A stretch of 64,000 nucleotides of DNA from Parastagonospora avenae f. sp. tritici 18332-5 (Eukaryota > Ascomycota > Dothideomycetes > Pleosporales > Phaeosphaeriaceae): positions 58,268 through 122,267 of the forward strand of contig JAFJTR010000088.1 in assembly GCA_022559985.1 (NCBI GenBank). Reading direction: 5' to 3'. Position 1 is the first letter of the stretch. Every line of letters begins with the position of its first letter. Under the pieces are notes generated by a model. The model saw only the letters and a list, made by a program, of their open reading frames with translations, was not told where the DNA came from and searched no databases. The position numbers and the translations under genes were made by a program. Below are positions 32,746-42,622 of this stretch, in pieces.

Positions 32746-33306
32746 TCAGCACTTCGATTCACTAAAAGACAAACAAGACTTACACCTCGTCGCACGCTTT
32801 CCATCGTCCTTAGTCTCTACATACTTGCCTAGCAAGTCCGGTCTCAAGAACAGCACATATAGTCTCCAGACGAGCGGCGGTGCTAACATGCCCATGCACA
32901 CAACCGCAGTCTTTACACTCAGCGCCGCATCCGTATTTCCTCCCTTGGTCACTTCCATCGCAAAAATCGGTAGTAAGCATGCTTCTCCAAGTCCCAAAAG
33001 GAGGTACGTAGGTCGACGACTCTCAATTCCATTGCGCGTGTTCGTGGTGCCGGCTAGGAGGGCGGAAGTCAAGCCACCAACAATCAAGCCACCGAACAGG
33101 CGTGCAAAGAGAACTGAAGAGGGGTTGATATGAGAAGGTTGCAATAGGAGGAAAGATAAGACAAATCGAGTGTTTATGATCAATGGTATTGTGAAGAGAT
33201 TTGCGGCTGCTTCGAGGACGAAGGCTTTGCTAATGATAGAGCCATCTTGAGATGGATCAGGTGTGATGCTAGGGTTTGTTGCTGGAGACTTTGACGGGGA
33301 GGGCAT
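32746..33306 (-). CDS. Small four-helix integral membrane protein, unknown
   Basis: Begins MPSPSKSPATNPS; 186 residues to the stop at 32746. There are four hydrophobic stretches: LFTIPLIINTRFVLSFLLL, VLFARLFGGLIVGGLTSALL, YLLLGLGEACLLPIFAM and AVVCMGMLAPPLVWRLYVLFL. A short basic tail follows. An AG|GTGTAAGT-like site near the end (about 32780) could be a donor, so the last residues are uncertain. I do not recognise the family. Confidence 0.6.
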   Translation of the reverse strand: MPSPSKSPATNPSITPDPSQDGSIISKAFVLEAAANLFTIPLIINTRFVLSFLLLQPSHINPSSVLFARLFGGLIVGGLTSALLAGTTNTRNGIESRRPTYLLLGLGEACLLPIFAMEVTKGGNTDAALSVKTAVVCMGMLAPPLVWRLYVLFLRPDLLGKYVETKDDGKRATRCKSCLSFSESKC

Positions 33307-33536
33307 ATTTTTTTGCGTAAATCGTGAACAGTTGTAGGCTTTGATGTGACTGAATAGAAGGAAAGCGGTTGTGCTTCGATGTGGGCACATGTCTGGTGGT
33401 CACACTGACGTCATTCATTGTTCGCTCTGGTAGCTACAGATAAACGTAAACAACGTTTCGAGTCGTTACATCATACAAGTAAGCTTCAGCTTCTGCAATG
33501 AGCATGTGATCTTCGAATAGTCGTAGACGGCTATGC

Positions 33537-34989
33537 TCACTTGGCAAATGCAAATGGACAGCCACCCCGATCACTGCTCATCAGCCTATCTCTCGCAGCC
33601 TCGCACTCTGCAGTTCCGTGATTTTCAAGCTTGGTTGGACCAAGCTCGAAGATTTTGTAGCCTTCAGACTTGTACTGCTTGCCATCACCGGGGTGTGGTC
33701 CACCAAAAATCCAGCGCATCCAGGCTGTAGGGGAGTTGCGCGTAAAGAAGGTTGATTTGACGTACCTACTGTATGATCAGTGGACACTCTTGACAGGAAG
33801 ATTTCAGAGAACATACCATGGCTGACCATCGTAGTCGGACATGTGGTAGCGACCAGTTTTCGGGTCGGGTTCAGGTGATACCGGGTCATAGCGCAGTGCA
33901 TATGGCCTCGGTGGCATCAGCCATGTCGTGACAAATTTTCGAACGGCGAAGATGGTCTGGACGATATGTGCGTAGACCGGTGACGGATCATCATACATCA
34001 TAGACTTTCTGAGCCTGTCGTCCATGAGCACTTTCACAAAGTTCTTTGCCGTCGGTTTCATGGACTTGGGAACGTCTGTCAAGAGGATAGCTGACGTCTC
34101 CTCAGCGAGCTGATGATTCCACTTATTCGGGACCATGTATTGGTTCTCGTAGTCTTCAGCCCATGCTTTAATATCTTCGAAGAATTCCAGTCCGTCTTGG
34201 AAAGAGTCTGGTCCGTGTCTGAGGGAAGAGAAGTCAATGTCCATGGCGTCCCCAATGCATTTCCAATATGTTCCACTTTCCATACGTTAGTCAAGTTATT
34301 CTTCCATCGATGCAACAGTTTAGTTCCTGAAACTGGGTACGACATACGTTGCACAGACTTCCATAGGGGTAAGGTGTCGCCACTCGTAAAGGCGTGACCA
34401 TCTCTCAACCTCAGTAATAAACAACGATAGCGTGAATAGCATGTCGTCATTACTGATCTTGCCAGCTTTCTGATATCGGCCGTGCAAGTAATTCATGCGA
34501 GCAATGGCTGAATTGTGGCGCTCAGAGGTCGGAGAATGGCCCAGAAACTCGGTGATCAGAATTGCCGTATCGGCATAGCGTCGACCAGCGTACTCGACTT
34601 TTCCTAGCTGCTGTGTTTCACAGAGGAGCTTGGAAATGGACGGAATTCCGTAGGTTCTACGGCCAAAAGATCAGAGTGGCTGTGAACGCACGTCGAAAAA
34701 GGACTGACCTGAATAGTGCAAAGGCCAGTGCTTTTGGAACTATAAAGGGGAACTCGAGACCCTGTACGTATTGGACGATTTCGTACGCGTGCTCAGCTGT
34801 CATGTTTTTGAACTCATTGCGGGTCTTATAGGGATAATGGACATGCTTCCTGTCCCTGCGCCAAAAGCGAAACCCTCTGCACAGCGTGACATATGCCACG
34901 AGCGCAGCTACGCCAGCCGGCGCTGCAAGCCCAGAAGCTTGAGTGAGTAAGTCCATGAGGCTGAGTAGCAACAAATGCAGGGACAGCAT
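33537..34989 (-). CDS. ER-bound oxygenase, mpaB-like (DUF2236 family)
   Basis: Four exons (34709-34989, 34348-34656, 33817-34275, 33537-33765) encode 425 residues from the first ATG; the frame extends further only to a GTG. An N-terminal membrane anchor (LSLHLLLLSLMDLL...GVAALVAYVTLC) precedes the conserved core: FPFIVPKALAFALFRTYGIP, GHSPTSERHNSAIARMNYLH, ITEVERWSRLYEWR, and GTYWKCIGDAMDIDF. This pattern is that of fungal mpaB/latex-clearing-type oxygenases, which bind haem through histidines in these helices. Introns are 52, 72 and 51 nt. It is divergent from the regulator gene 182 bp away. Substrate unknown; no biosynthetic cluster surrounds it. Confidence 0.82.
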
Positions 34990-35171
34990 CGACTGCAGTG
35001 GCGCCCGGGCGTTGTCTTCGGGCACTATAGGGTTAGCCAGCCGGGGATGATGGTGGGCACGTGCACGCGGAGCTGTCCCTCACCGCAAGCTTTACCGCCT
35101 AATCTGCCTGACAAAAGCGAAGCGTCACCTCAACTTTGGAAAAAGAAGCCACTTGAACCCTTGGGCCTGTC
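34990..35171. promoter_or_regulatory. Divergent promoter, mpaB-like gene and Zn2Cys6 regulator
   Basis: Only 182 bp separate the two start codons, so both genes must share promoter elements. No specific operator can be named from the sequence. Confidence 0.5.
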
Positions 35172-37559
35172 ATGGGTCGCAGACCCAACCAACTGATCCT
35201 CGAATACTTTGAACGCGGCCCCAAGCTTGAAGATGCCAGCAACCGCTATCAGCACACGTGCAAGTCGTGCGGCGAAAAGGTGTGTGTGACCCCGCATTGC
35301 GAAAAGTCTCACGGTGATAGTGAGGGTGAAAGTGAAGAGGGAAGGCGACTGACATCGAAGCAGTTCCCCAAGGGCCGCATTGATAGCCTCACGAACCACC
35401 TCGTGAAGAAATGTCCGGCCCTGCCCCTCCGCGACCGCCAGCGTGCGCTGCTGCAATTCCACGAGCTGCCCCTCCCCGACAACATGGCGCAAACGAGCAC
35501 CGTAAATGCTTCGGCTCACGTGCAGGGCGGCCCCAAGATGAATCTGCCGTTTGCGCCCTCGAAGCAGCTCTCAGCGCTCGAGACACTCGCCGAGGTCTCG
35601 AGGCAGCATCTCGACCTATCTGGACAGCGCATGCCGGATAAGCAGCCAGCCCAGAACAATAACAACAACCATATCAACCATGCAGGGCTGCTGGACGAGT
35701 TTCTCATAGACGACCGCTCCGACGGTGCTGATCTGGGATCCATGTCGCAAGCTATGGATATGTCAAATGCCCCTGCCATGTCCACCATGTACCAGTTCAA
35801 TGGCCCGCTGCACCACTCGCCCACAACGTCGCCCCACATGGGCCACATACCGCTCTCGAGTTCGGGGTCCATGAACCAGATGGTTCCATCTCTGGTCATG
35901 GCAGCGTCGGCAGCAAACGAGCTCATGCCCCTAGCCAACGGGATGCACATGGAGTCGGAGCTCGGTCTTACAGGCAATGGCATGAATGGATTATCTGATA
36001 AATTCTTTCAGAGCCAAAGTCGAGGGCAATGGCCAAATCTGCAGGCGAGCTCACTGGACCCGCTCCTACAAGACCACACCAAGGACGACCAGCTCAATAA
36101 AACAATGGCCCATCCCCGTCCCATTGCAATGAATCCAAATCCGCAGACACACTTTACCACGGACTTTAGCGTTAACCAGAAGGTGACAAAGCCCAAAGTG
36201 CGCGGCCGCTTCTCCGACACAAGACGCAAGGAGGTACAAGAGGTACGAAAGCGAGGTGCATGCATTCGTTGTCGCATGCTCAAGAAGCCTTGCTCAGAAG
36301 GGAACCCATGCAACACGTGCCAAAACGTCGAAAGTGCGCGCCTTTGGAAACAGCCATGTATCCGAACACGGATTGCAGAGGAGTTCGGTCTCTACACTGC
36401 TGGCTTGCATACCACATTGGCTCATCATGCTGTCTATCAAGCACGAGGTCTGATACGGTTAAACCAAACACCTGGCCGCATCGAGGCTACCCACCATCCG
36501 GGTTCTGGACACTATGTCACCTTCACTCCTCTAAAGTGTCAACAGTCCTCATCAGCTCAGAACACGGAGATAGATCCTGCCATATTTGCGGCCATGCATT
36601 CACCCGATCTCGAGCTCATCGACACTGACGACGACATCAGCGGCAAACTGGACTTGTACATCAAGAAGATGGGTCCGACCCTGTTCGATATCGAAGACTC
36701 GGCCTTCATGAAGACTACCATACAGACCGCTTTGAGCTTGACATCGAACCAGGATCTGTTACTGCCTAAAGTACTGGAGCTCTGGCACTTCACTCGTATA
36801 CTCACATCACAGACCCTCGAGTGGCAGTTCTTCTCCAACCCAACTCTTGCACCAATGGCAACCTCCCCAACAATGTCTGAGACAGATATGGAGGATCCTG
36901 CACGCACTCCGATCACAGCACTCAATCATCCATCATCGTACAACATCATCAAGATGCAGCTCATGGGTGCCACGGAAAAGCGCGCCGCCTGTTTGGCTCG
37001 TGTCGTAATGAATGGCCTCGAGCGTCGTTTGCTTCAGCGCCAACAAGGGAACCAGTTTGAGACTTTTCTAGTCGCTGTCATTCTACTCGCCTGCGTTGAA
37101 CGCATGTGCTGGCTGTTCCGGACTTGGCAGACGCAACAATCTAGCACAGACACGACTAGTGAGAATGCACAAAAAGAAACATCGACCGAGGATGACCTTG
37201 CCACGGCTCTACAAGCTGGCCCAACTCTCACTCACGATACCGTCCAAGCCCCAGCGCGTCACCCAAGGTGGCCTCTGGACAAGACTCCGGCCATCTACTC
37301 ACAGCAAGGAGAGCGGTTCAGCGATATTCTAAACATGCTGTTGAAGATGCGCGGAGTTCCACCCAAGCCAACCCCGCGCAACACGGACGGCATGTTGGTA
37401 GTATGGGCGGACGATGCGGATGACAAGGTCAAGGACTGGTACGATGGTATCGCAGTGACAATTCAGGTGCTGGACGAAAAGGCCAATGCGCGCTTCGTGG
37501 GCAAAGATGTGCGCGAGTGGGAGCTGAAGTATGTTGGCAAGATTATTCGGGGTGACTGA
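35172..37559 (+). CDS. Transcription factor with N-terminal BED-like finger and central Zn2Cys6 cluster
   Basis: Single exon, 795 residues. Residues 10-80 (FERGPKLEDASNRYQHTCKSCG ... SLTNHLVKKC) fit a BED-like zinc finger. A long disordered Gln/Asn/Met/Ser region follows. A basic segment (KVRGRFSDTRRKEVQEVRKRG) leads into a binuclear cluster CIRCRMLKKPCSEGNPCNTC from about residue 364, with the sixth cysteine about 13 residues later, a long last loop. The C-terminal half is helical without a standard fungal TF homology signature. It presumably binds DNA in the nucleus; targets unknown. Confidence 0.85.
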   Translation: MGRRPNQLILEYFERGPKLEDASNRYQHTCKSCGEKVCVTPHCEKSHGDSEGESEEGRRLTSKQFPKGRIDSLTNHLVKKCPALPLRDRQRALLQFHELPLPDNMAQTSTVNASAHVQGGPKMNLPFAPSKQLSALETLAEVSRQHLDLSGQRMPDKQPAQNNNNNHINHAGLLDEFLIDDRSDGADLGSMSQAMDMSNAPAMSTMYQFNGPLHHSPTTSPHMGHIPLSSSGSMNQMVPSLVMAASAANELMPLANGMHMESELGLTGNGMNGLSDKFFQSQSRGQWPNLQASSLDPLLQDHTKDDQLNKTMAHPRPIAMNPNPQTHFTTDFSVNQKVTKPKVRGRFSDTRRKEVQEVRKRGACIRCRMLKKPCSEGNPCNTCQNVESARLWKQPCIRTRIAEEFGLYTAGLHTTLAHHAVYQARGLIRLNQTPGRIEATHHPGSGHYVTFTPLKCQQSSSAQNTEIDPAIFAAMHSPDLELIDTDDDISGKLDLYIKKMGPTLFDIEDSAFMKTTIQTALSLTSNQDLLLPKVLELWHFTRILTSQTLEWQFFSNPTLAPMATSPTMSETDMEDPARTPITALNHPSSYNIIKMQLMGATEKRAACLARVVMNGLERRLLQRQQGNQFETFLVAVILLACVERMCWLFRTWQTQQSSTDTTSENAQKETSTEDDLATALQAGPTLTHDTVQAPARHPRWPLDKTPAIYSQQGERFSDILNMLLKMRGVPPKPTPRNTDGMLVVWADDADDKVKDWYDGIAVTIQVLDEKANARFVGKDVREWELKYVGKIIRGD

Positions 37560-37817
37560 GGACTGGACATAGCAGTGTCTTGGGCTTGTCATGATCGAGT
37601 ATAAGAAAGGAATCATGGACTGGAGTGATTTATACCAAGAGATGTTACGACGGTGCATACGAGACAGAGGTTTGCTGTGTCAACATGAAGGATTCAAAAT
37701 GCTAGGTTGCTATATTGAATGACGTTGAATGCTGTGCAAGGTCAGGTCTTGGTTCGGTTACAACGCCGTGTCGCCATGAGTTTAATCAAGTGAAGCATGC
37801 CGCAGACGTGGGTCCGT

Positions 37818-38553
37818 TCAGCTCTTCAGAGCCTCTAGCCTTCCCCGCATCTGGGCCAGCATTTCGGCTTGATCCTCTTCTTCTTCCTCTTCGGCCTGCG
37901 GCGCTGTCGGCAACTCGTCCTCCTTGGCCTTACTAGCCGGCAACCTGTCCTTGAGCACCTCACTCAGTACCTTGTCCACCTCCTCATCTGCCTCTTCCGC
38001 TTCGCCTTCGAGCATCTCATTGTCCATGAGTGTATCATCCACCATTTCCTCAATGATGCCTGCGCGCATGAGCTCAGAGCTCAATTCACGCATGGTGCCC
38101 GTCAGCTCGGGTAAGCGTACCAAGCTGTTGACATCCTTCATGATGCCTGTGCTCGCCTTGATGCTTCCCTCGATTTTCCGGACGGAGAAGGCCTCGTTGA
38201 CCTGCATCTGGACGGACTGCAGCTGCGCTTTGGAGGTCATGAGCCTGCCGTTCTGTTTCCGGACGCGGATCAGTTCACGGGCGAATATACGGACGTCCTG
38301 GTTGGCTTGCTTGGCCATGGAAGGGTTTCGCTGGGCGCGTTTTGAAGATTGCTGGATGAGCGTTTTGGTCTTTTGCTCAGTGGCTTTGAGCTGTTGGATG
38401 TCGCGGTCGAGTTTGCGCACGTTCTGGCGCACGAGAGCATTGCATTTGCGCTTCTGTAGACGTGTTAGAAATGTGGGGAGGCTCTCGGGGGAGGTTGGCA
38501 TGTACCTGCTCCTCTGGGGTGGGCTTCCACAGGAGACCGCGGATCGTCTCCAT
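37818..38553 (-). CDS. VPS24: ESCRT-III subunit Vps24 (CHMP3)
   Basis: Membrane-remodelling subunit that acts in multivesicular body sorting. Two exons (38506-38553, 37818-38453) separated by a 52-nt intron give 227 residues. The start METIRGLLWKPTPEEQKRKC is the Vps24 signature, with the intron after EEQ. Basic helices follow (LVRQNVRKLDRDIQQLK). The acidic C-terminal half contains a run of glutamates and ends with a MIM1-like motif MLAQMRGRLEALKS. Length fits the family. Confidence 0.94.
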
Positions 38554-39194
38554 GGTGAGCCAGCTGGTTGACGGTTGACGGTTGGCGATTGACGGTTGCG
38601 CACAGCGTCTCTATGTCTTCTTTCCCTGGGTATCCGATAGACGCATGCGCCGTCGGTAAAGACGGATCAACGGCAGAGGGCGTGCGCCAAGATTATGTCA
38701 GCAGTCAGTGCATGTGAAGGGCCGCCGAGCTGGCGGTCGTGGTGGTGATGGTGGTGGTGATGGTGCCTTGGAGACAGCGGAGCATGGGCCATGCTGGTGA
38801 CGTTTCGCGGGGCAGCAAGAGCAGCCGCAGCCCACCATCGCATCCCATTCACGAGGCAATTGCTCGGCCACGGCCACGGCCACGACTGCAGTGCGGTCCA
38901 AGACGGCCTAGCACTGTTGGGCCAATCTTCCAGTCGCATCGCATCCCCGGTCCAGTCAGCAGTAAACAAGCCATCGCCACTTCGGAACATTGGAGCTCGC
39001 GATTCTGTGGAGCTTCCATTGCTTTCTACGCTAGTCCCTCCACACGACCGCATTTCTTCTGCCTGCACCCGACTTCGCCAGAGACACAAACACGGCACTG
39101 TCACAAACCCAAACCGCCTCCCGACCATTGTCTCACATCTCATACACGAATCTTCCTACGATTGTGAAGTCCAAACCAGATACCCCTCCTCACA
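38554..39194. promoter_or_regulatory. Divergent promoter region VPS24 / SBA1
   Basis: About 640 bp. It contains a GGTGGT-type short tandem repeat near 38735-38760 and a GGCCAC repeat near 38865-38885. No gene seen. Confidence 0.4.
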
Positions 39195-40105
39195 ATGTCA
39201 ACCGTTGTTCCAGAAGGTAAGCTTCAGCCTTGCCCACGTTCGAGCTCCCGCAGCCGACCTCCTCTACGTACCCAAGCTCATATGAGAGCTCGCTTTTCAC
39301 CAACTCCGCTCAAACAATACCCCACCGTGCATACGAGCTGTCTCTAACAATAAGCAGTCACCTGGGCGCAGCGTTCATCCAGCAGCGAACCCGAGAAGAA
39401 CTACGTCTACCTCACCATCGTCGCAGCCGATGTCCCAGAATCAGACCTCAAGCTCGACCTCAAGGAGACCTCGCTGAGTTTCAAGGGCCCGTCAACATCG
39501 AAGAAGGTCACATATGCCATCGACATCGAGTTCTACGCCGAAATTGACCCCAAGGAGTCCAAGATCAGCCACAGTGGTCGCGATGTCTCTCTGGTACTAC
39601 GCAAGAAGGAGCTTAAGGAAGAGTACTGGCCCCGCCTGCTCAAGGACAGCAAGAAGGTCCATTTCCTGAAGACCGACTTCGACAAGGTGAGTCTTGAATC
39701 GCCCAATTTCACGACTTGGGGATCATGCAGCTAACAAACGCAAAGTGGGTCGATGAGGATGAGCAGGACGAGGCACCAGAGGAGGACATGAACCAGATGA
39801 ACCCCATGGGCGGTGCTGGCGGCGGCGCCGATGGTGGTTTCGGTGGCATCGACTTCAGCAAGCTCGGCGCAGCTGGTGGAGCAGGCGGCATGGGTGGCAT
39901 GGCCGACATGATGAGCGGCATGGGAGGTATGGGTGGTATGGGTGGTATGGGAGGTATGGGAGGCATGCCCGGTATGGAGGGAGAGGATAGCGATGACGAT
40001 GACGACATGCCTGAGCTCGAGAACGATGAGGACAGCAAGGACAAGGCACCCGCCGCCGAGGCATCTGCGTCAAGCGACAAGCCCAAGATTGAGGAAGTGG
40101 CTTAG
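39195..40105 (+). CDS. SBA1: Hsp90 co-chaperone p23/Sba1
   Basis: Three exons (39195-39216, 39358-39686, 39746-40105) encode 236 residues. The CS domain reads VTWAQRSS...KNYVYLTIVAADV, then DLKLDLKETSLSFKG, IEFYAEIDPKESK and LKKDSKK-like VHFLKTDFDKW. The p23 signature around the third exon is WVDEDEQDE. The tail has an unusually regular Gly-Met run (GGMGGM repeats near 39890-39975) followed by an acidic segment. Sba1 closes the Hsp90 clamp and slows ATP hydrolysis. Exon 1 is only 22 nt before a 141-nt intron, so the start is easily missed. Confidence 0.93.
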
Positions 40106-40420
40106 ATGGACGGGACATGCACGACGAACGAGCATTCGGGTCTTAGGGCGAGGGATTTTAGTGTCCAGCGTTCTGGCATTCTAGGCGTCGGTGCTTGGTC
40201 AGGAGTTCCGATTCTTGAGCTGCATTCAAACAAGGCCACTTCAAAAGCTCACGGCGCACCGGCACGCTGATGTAGGTGACGACGATATACGAAAAACCCC
40301 TGATGAGTTCAATGATACATTTTGACGTAAACACAAGACCTAGAACTACTCGCGTGGGCAACTGGAGCAAATCATGCAAGCGCGTACTAAGATCAAGCTT
40401 TGCAATGTGAATAGAAGGCT
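40106..40420. other. Convergent intergenic stretch SBA1 / TPR gene
   Basis: About 315 bp, probably both 3' untranslated regions. Nothing else seen. Confidence 0.4.
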
Positions 40421-41224
40421 TTACCTGGCCCCATTTTGATTGAAATTCATACTGTAACCGCCGCTACTCTCGTCTTTGGTGAACTGGAAGTTCTCCGTAC
40501 TCAGGCCAAACGGCTTCAGTATGCCGTTCCCCAGCTGCTTCAGCTTGCCCATCATCTCCGCCATCTCAGCCGTCTTCGCCTCATCCAGTTCATCAGGCAA
40601 TCTCCGCAGCGCAGCTATTACAGCCTTCATGTCCAGACTCGACAGCTGATTCGGCGGCTTTGCTAGTGCTTGATAGTCTTCCAGTGATCCTTGTAACGAT
40701 GCCCATCCACCCACTTCGTGTCGTGCTTTGGCACGCCTGAGCAGAGCTTTGGTACGCAGCTTGTGGACGTCATTTATGCTGTGACCAGTCCTTGCGAGCG
40801 CATCGAGCAGGACTTCTGTGCTATCATCGATTTCGCCCACCACACCGCCACCGTCAGGATTGTCTTCTGCCTTGTCTGCGCTCTCTTTTGCTGATGGTGG
40901 ATCCAGTCTATCCAACGCTTCCAGTGCCTGTGTAGCGGATTCGACGGCTTGCTTCCATTCTTGGAGCTTCAAGTGGCATGCTGCAATGTTGGAGCGCAGG
41001 ACCGCGATGTCGTACTCGAGGTAGGTGGGGCAGACTGCGAGAGCTTTTTCGTAGCTTTGTATGGCGCCATTGTACTCGCCGGTGGTGAAGGCTTTGTTGG
41101 CAGAGGCTTTCTCCGTGTTCGACTCGGAAAGGAGCTGTGATTCTTCGTCTGGAAGGAAGATTTCTGGCGGGGCTGTTGGGACTGGCAAGGCTTGGGTAGC
41201 TTCTTCTGATGGTAGCGATGGCAT
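40421..41224 (-). CDS. TPR protein resembling TTC1
   Basis: Single frame, 267 residues from the first ATG. An acidic start is followed by tetratricopeptide-like helices: ASANKAFTTGEYNGAIQSYEKALAVCP, then DIAVLRSNIAACHLKLQEWKQAVESATQALE, then KALLRRAKARHEVGG...LEDYQALAK. The C-terminus has a motif typical of TTC1 homologues: MMGKLKQLGNGILKPFGLSTENFQF...GGYSMNF. Probably a co-chaperone or adaptor. The frame ends GAR-stop at a GTAAAG, so a small terminal exon cannot be excluded. It shares a 228-bp divergent promoter with the HAD gene. Confidence 0.85.
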   Translation of the reverse strand: MPSLPSEEATQALPVPTAPPEIFLPDEESQLLSESNTEKASANKAFTTGEYNGAIQSYEKALAVCPTYLEYDIAVLRSNIAACHLKLQEWKQAVESATQALEALDRLDPPSAKESADKAEDNPDGGGVVGEIDDSTEVLLDALARTGHSINDVHKLRTKALLRRAKARHEVGGWASLQGSLEDYQALAKPPNQLSSLDMKAVIAALRRLPDELDEAKTAEMAEMMGKLKQLGNGILKPFGLSTENFQFTKDESSGGYSMNFNQNGAR

Positions 41225-41452
41225 GTTGAGTGGCACGGAATGTGCACGAAAGCGACTGCGGGAACAGATAACTTTCTAGGGTGACGTCGGTAGTGGCATC
41301 AGGTAACGTTACCGGCGCTAAGACAGCTAAGTGATGGCTGCGTGGGGTAGCAATTAGCAATTCAATGCGTTTCGACTTGACACTCTGAGAGCACCAATTG
41401 CAACCTCTGCCAGCAGAATACAGACATATCGGGCATTCCCTGATACTAGAAT

Positions 41453-42380
41453 ATGGCTTCCTCCAAGTATGCGCTCGTGTTCCCTCTGTGCCACAGTGCA
41501 TGCATGCATACTGACGCGTCGAAGCAATACCCCGCCGCCCCGCATTCGCGCTGCGCTCTTCGACATGGACGGCCTCTTGATCGACTCGGAAGACCTGTAC
41601 ACAATTTCCACAAACACCATACTTGAGCGTTATGGCAAGCCTCCGATCCCATGGTCTATCAAAGCACAACTACAAGGCCGTCCCGGGCCACAAGCCGGCC
41701 AAATTTTCCACGAGTGGGCACAACTCCCTATTTCGCGTGAGGAGTTCATGGTGCAACAGAGAGAGCTGCAAACAAAGCTTTTTCCCAGTACCAAGCCTCT
41801 TCCAGGCGTTATGGAGCTCCTCGCCGGTCTAAAAAAGCGCGGCGTACACATGGCTTTGGCGACGAGCAGTCATGCCGGTAACTTCAAGCTGAAAAGTGCA
41901 CATTTGGGCGAGCTGTTCAAGTATTTTGCGCCAGAGCATCAAGTCCTCGGTGATGACCCACGCATACCTGCTGGCCGTGGCAAGCCCGCGCCGGAGATAT
42001 ACCTCCTCGCACTGTCGACGCTCAACAAGACGCTCGAGGCCCAGGGCCAGCCACCAATACAGCCCGAAGAGTGCTTAGTGTTTGAGGATAGTGTACCTGG
42101 TGTTGAGTCGGGTCGGAGAGCCGGTATGCAGGTCGTGTGGTGTCCCCATCCAGAGTTGCTGGTCGAGTACAAGGGTAGAGAACCGCAAGTGCTTGCAGGC
42201 TTGACCGGCGAACACAAGGAAGATGAGGAGCAACAATTGCAAAAGACGGAAGTTGAGGTGAAGCAAGGGAAGCGGAGGATTGGCATGCCAGGCAACATTG
42301 ACGATGGGTGGGCAAGATTGTTGAACAGCTTGGAGGACTTTCCTTATGACAGCTTCGGGATGGACGAGCTGAAGGCTTAG
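41453..42380 (+). CDS. HAD-superfamily phosphatase, HDHD1/GS1-like
   Basis: Two exons (41453-41466, 41525-42380) give 289 residues. The catalytic motif I is FDMDGLLIDSEDLY, with the nucleophile and acid aspartates. Motif II is ALATSSHAGNFKLK, motif III has GKPAPEIYLLAL and motif IV is CLVFEDSVPGVESGRRAGM. The cap domain lies between motifs I and II. Closest in type to HDHD1/GS1 (pseudouridine-5'-phosphatase) and related sugar-phosphate phosphatases; the substrate cannot be read from sequence. The 14-nt first exon (MASSN) is inferred from a clean GTATGC...GAAG intron. Confidence 0.88.
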
Positions 42381-42622
42381 AGTGACAAACACTGCCATCT
42401 CGCGGGACAGCGCCTCGTTTTAGACACCCGCGAATATGGCTAGATGACTCATTGAACAATCAACAAAGACGATATGATGAAGTGAAGCAAATTGTTTCAT
42501 TTCTGGATTCTAGATTATCATCTCACAACGTCAAGCCCTCGGGTAATGTGTTGAACGAGTGTGTATGTATTCCAAACGCTGTACTTTTCATAACTTGCTG
42601 CAAGCAGAGAGGAGAGAGTGAA

